In this document: positions 63,687-64,000 of the stretch, piece by piece
Position numbering within the stretch: position 1 is the stretch's first letter
How the letters are laid out: every line of letters starts with the position of its first letter
DNA from: Eutreptiella sp. 'Long Island Sound 2002'
Lineage: Eukaryota; Euglenozoa; Euglenophyceae; Eutreptiales; Eutreptiaceae
Direction of reading: 5' to 3'
Length of the DNA stretch: 64,000 nucleotides
Assembly: GCA_964036045.1 (NCBI GenBank)
Contig: OZ038402.1
Span: 6,836,971-6,900,970 of the forward strand
Translations under genes and position numbers: made by a program
The notes under the pieces: model-generated
Seen by the model: only the letters and a program-made list of their open reading frames with translations
Told to the model about the DNA's origin: nothing
The model's database searches: none

Positions 63687-64000
63687 TCGAGCATCAACCT
63701 CAAAATTGTTGGAGCTTTTTCTGCCCTGATTTACAACCTGCAGCCAGTCTTTTTGGTGCTTATCTTTGAGCTTAGAGACAGTTTTGTCTGCTTGCTCAAC
63801 CTAGTCAAAGACGAGGGAAGCGTCATTCTATTTACTGAGCCTTTTTAAGGGCAGGTTCCACCAACATTTCTTTCGACCAAACACCAACTCGTTTGGAGAG
63901 AAACCATGGCAGAGTGGGGTGTTGTGGTACCTACCAAGCAATCTGAAGGGAATCTCAAGCCAAGGGTAGTACTTCTCACTGGCGAGTTCCTTTGGAAGCA
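63687..64000 (-). pseudogene. Integrase core end of copy E, cut by window edge
   Basis: On the minus strand the sequence reads LGRYHNTPLCHGFSPNELVF and RKKCWWNLPLK, as in copies A and B, with stops in the following part (near 63,800-63,835). The catalytic core proper lies to the right of the window. Confidence 0.7.

Larger units (their letters stand above)
37126..64000 (-). mobile_element. Chromovirus copy E (minus), split by nested copy B
   Basis: Copy E is seen in two parts: 37,126-39,636 (3' LTR, polypurine tract, 3' internal region) and 62,948-64,000 (pol end, continuing past the window). Removing copy B and one CAGTG rejoins the two parts into a continuous 3' internal region that aligns with copy A at 17,850-17,910. 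Same family as A and B. The rest of its pol, gag and 5' LTR lie to the right of the window. Confidence 0.88.

Overview
This window is eukaryotic and consists almost entirely of repeats. The evidence is several LTR retrotransposons, a hAT DNA transposon with an 8-bp target duplication, a short GT-AG intron with textbook splice sites, interstitial CCCTAA telomere-type blocks, and two very large satellite arrays. No bacterial operon, ribosome-binding site, tRNA or rRNA gene was seen. The primer-binding site of the main retrotransposon family matches the 3' end of an initiator-Met tRNA of the type ending CTCTGCTACCA. The organism cannot be named from the sequence. A repeat-rich unicellular eukaryote (for example an alga) is my guess, with low confidence.

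Layout from left to right. 1-8.1 kb: minus-strand, heavily decayed Ty3/gypsy-like element 1 (gag, retropepsin-like, reverse transcriptase). 8.1-9.5 kb: no gene. 9,549-19,853: chromovirus copy A on the plus strand (5' LTR, gag, protease, an extra DIRS-like domain, RT-RNase H, integrase, chromodomain, long 3' region), with its 3' end missing. 20.2-21.1 kb: dispersed repeat R1. 21,155-24,473: complete hAT transposon with intact transposase. 24.5-26.65 kb: an unrecognised broken plus-strand coding locus. 27.4-27.6 kb: dispersed repeat R2. 27.9-29.6 kb: a minus-strand spliced gene with a 95-residue internal repeat and one nonsense codon. 29.6-30.1 kb: a probable non-LTR retrotransposon tail. 30.2-34.1 kb: satellite with about 1.05-kb higher-order units, each holding a telomere-like block. 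34.7-35.3 kb: minus-strand CCCH zinc-finger remnant. 35.9-37.1 kb: inverted copies of R2 and R1.

37,126-64,000 is one nested structure. A minus-strand copy of the chromovirus family (copy E, 3' LTR at 37,126-37,646, pol end at 62,948-64,000) is split by a plus-strand copy of the same family (copy B, 39,637-62,942). Copy B has both LTRs, a primer-binding site, a polypurine tract and a 5-bp target duplication CAGTG. Inside the integrase gene of B lies an 11.9-kb foreign block: about 10.9 kb of CCCCTG-type hexamer satellite and about 1 kb ending in a CTTA tract. It is flanked by a 543-bp direct duplication of B that differs at one base, while the two LTRs of B differ by roughly 8-10% by eye. The block therefore arrived long after B inserted, or is an assembly join.

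Apart from the hAT transposase, essentially every coding region is interrupted, so most coding calls are pseudogenes. The long open frames over the two satellites (PA/PL/PC or GA/GR/GQ hexamer translations, and the ACQATTAQHV-type translation) follow from stop-free repeat units and are not genes.
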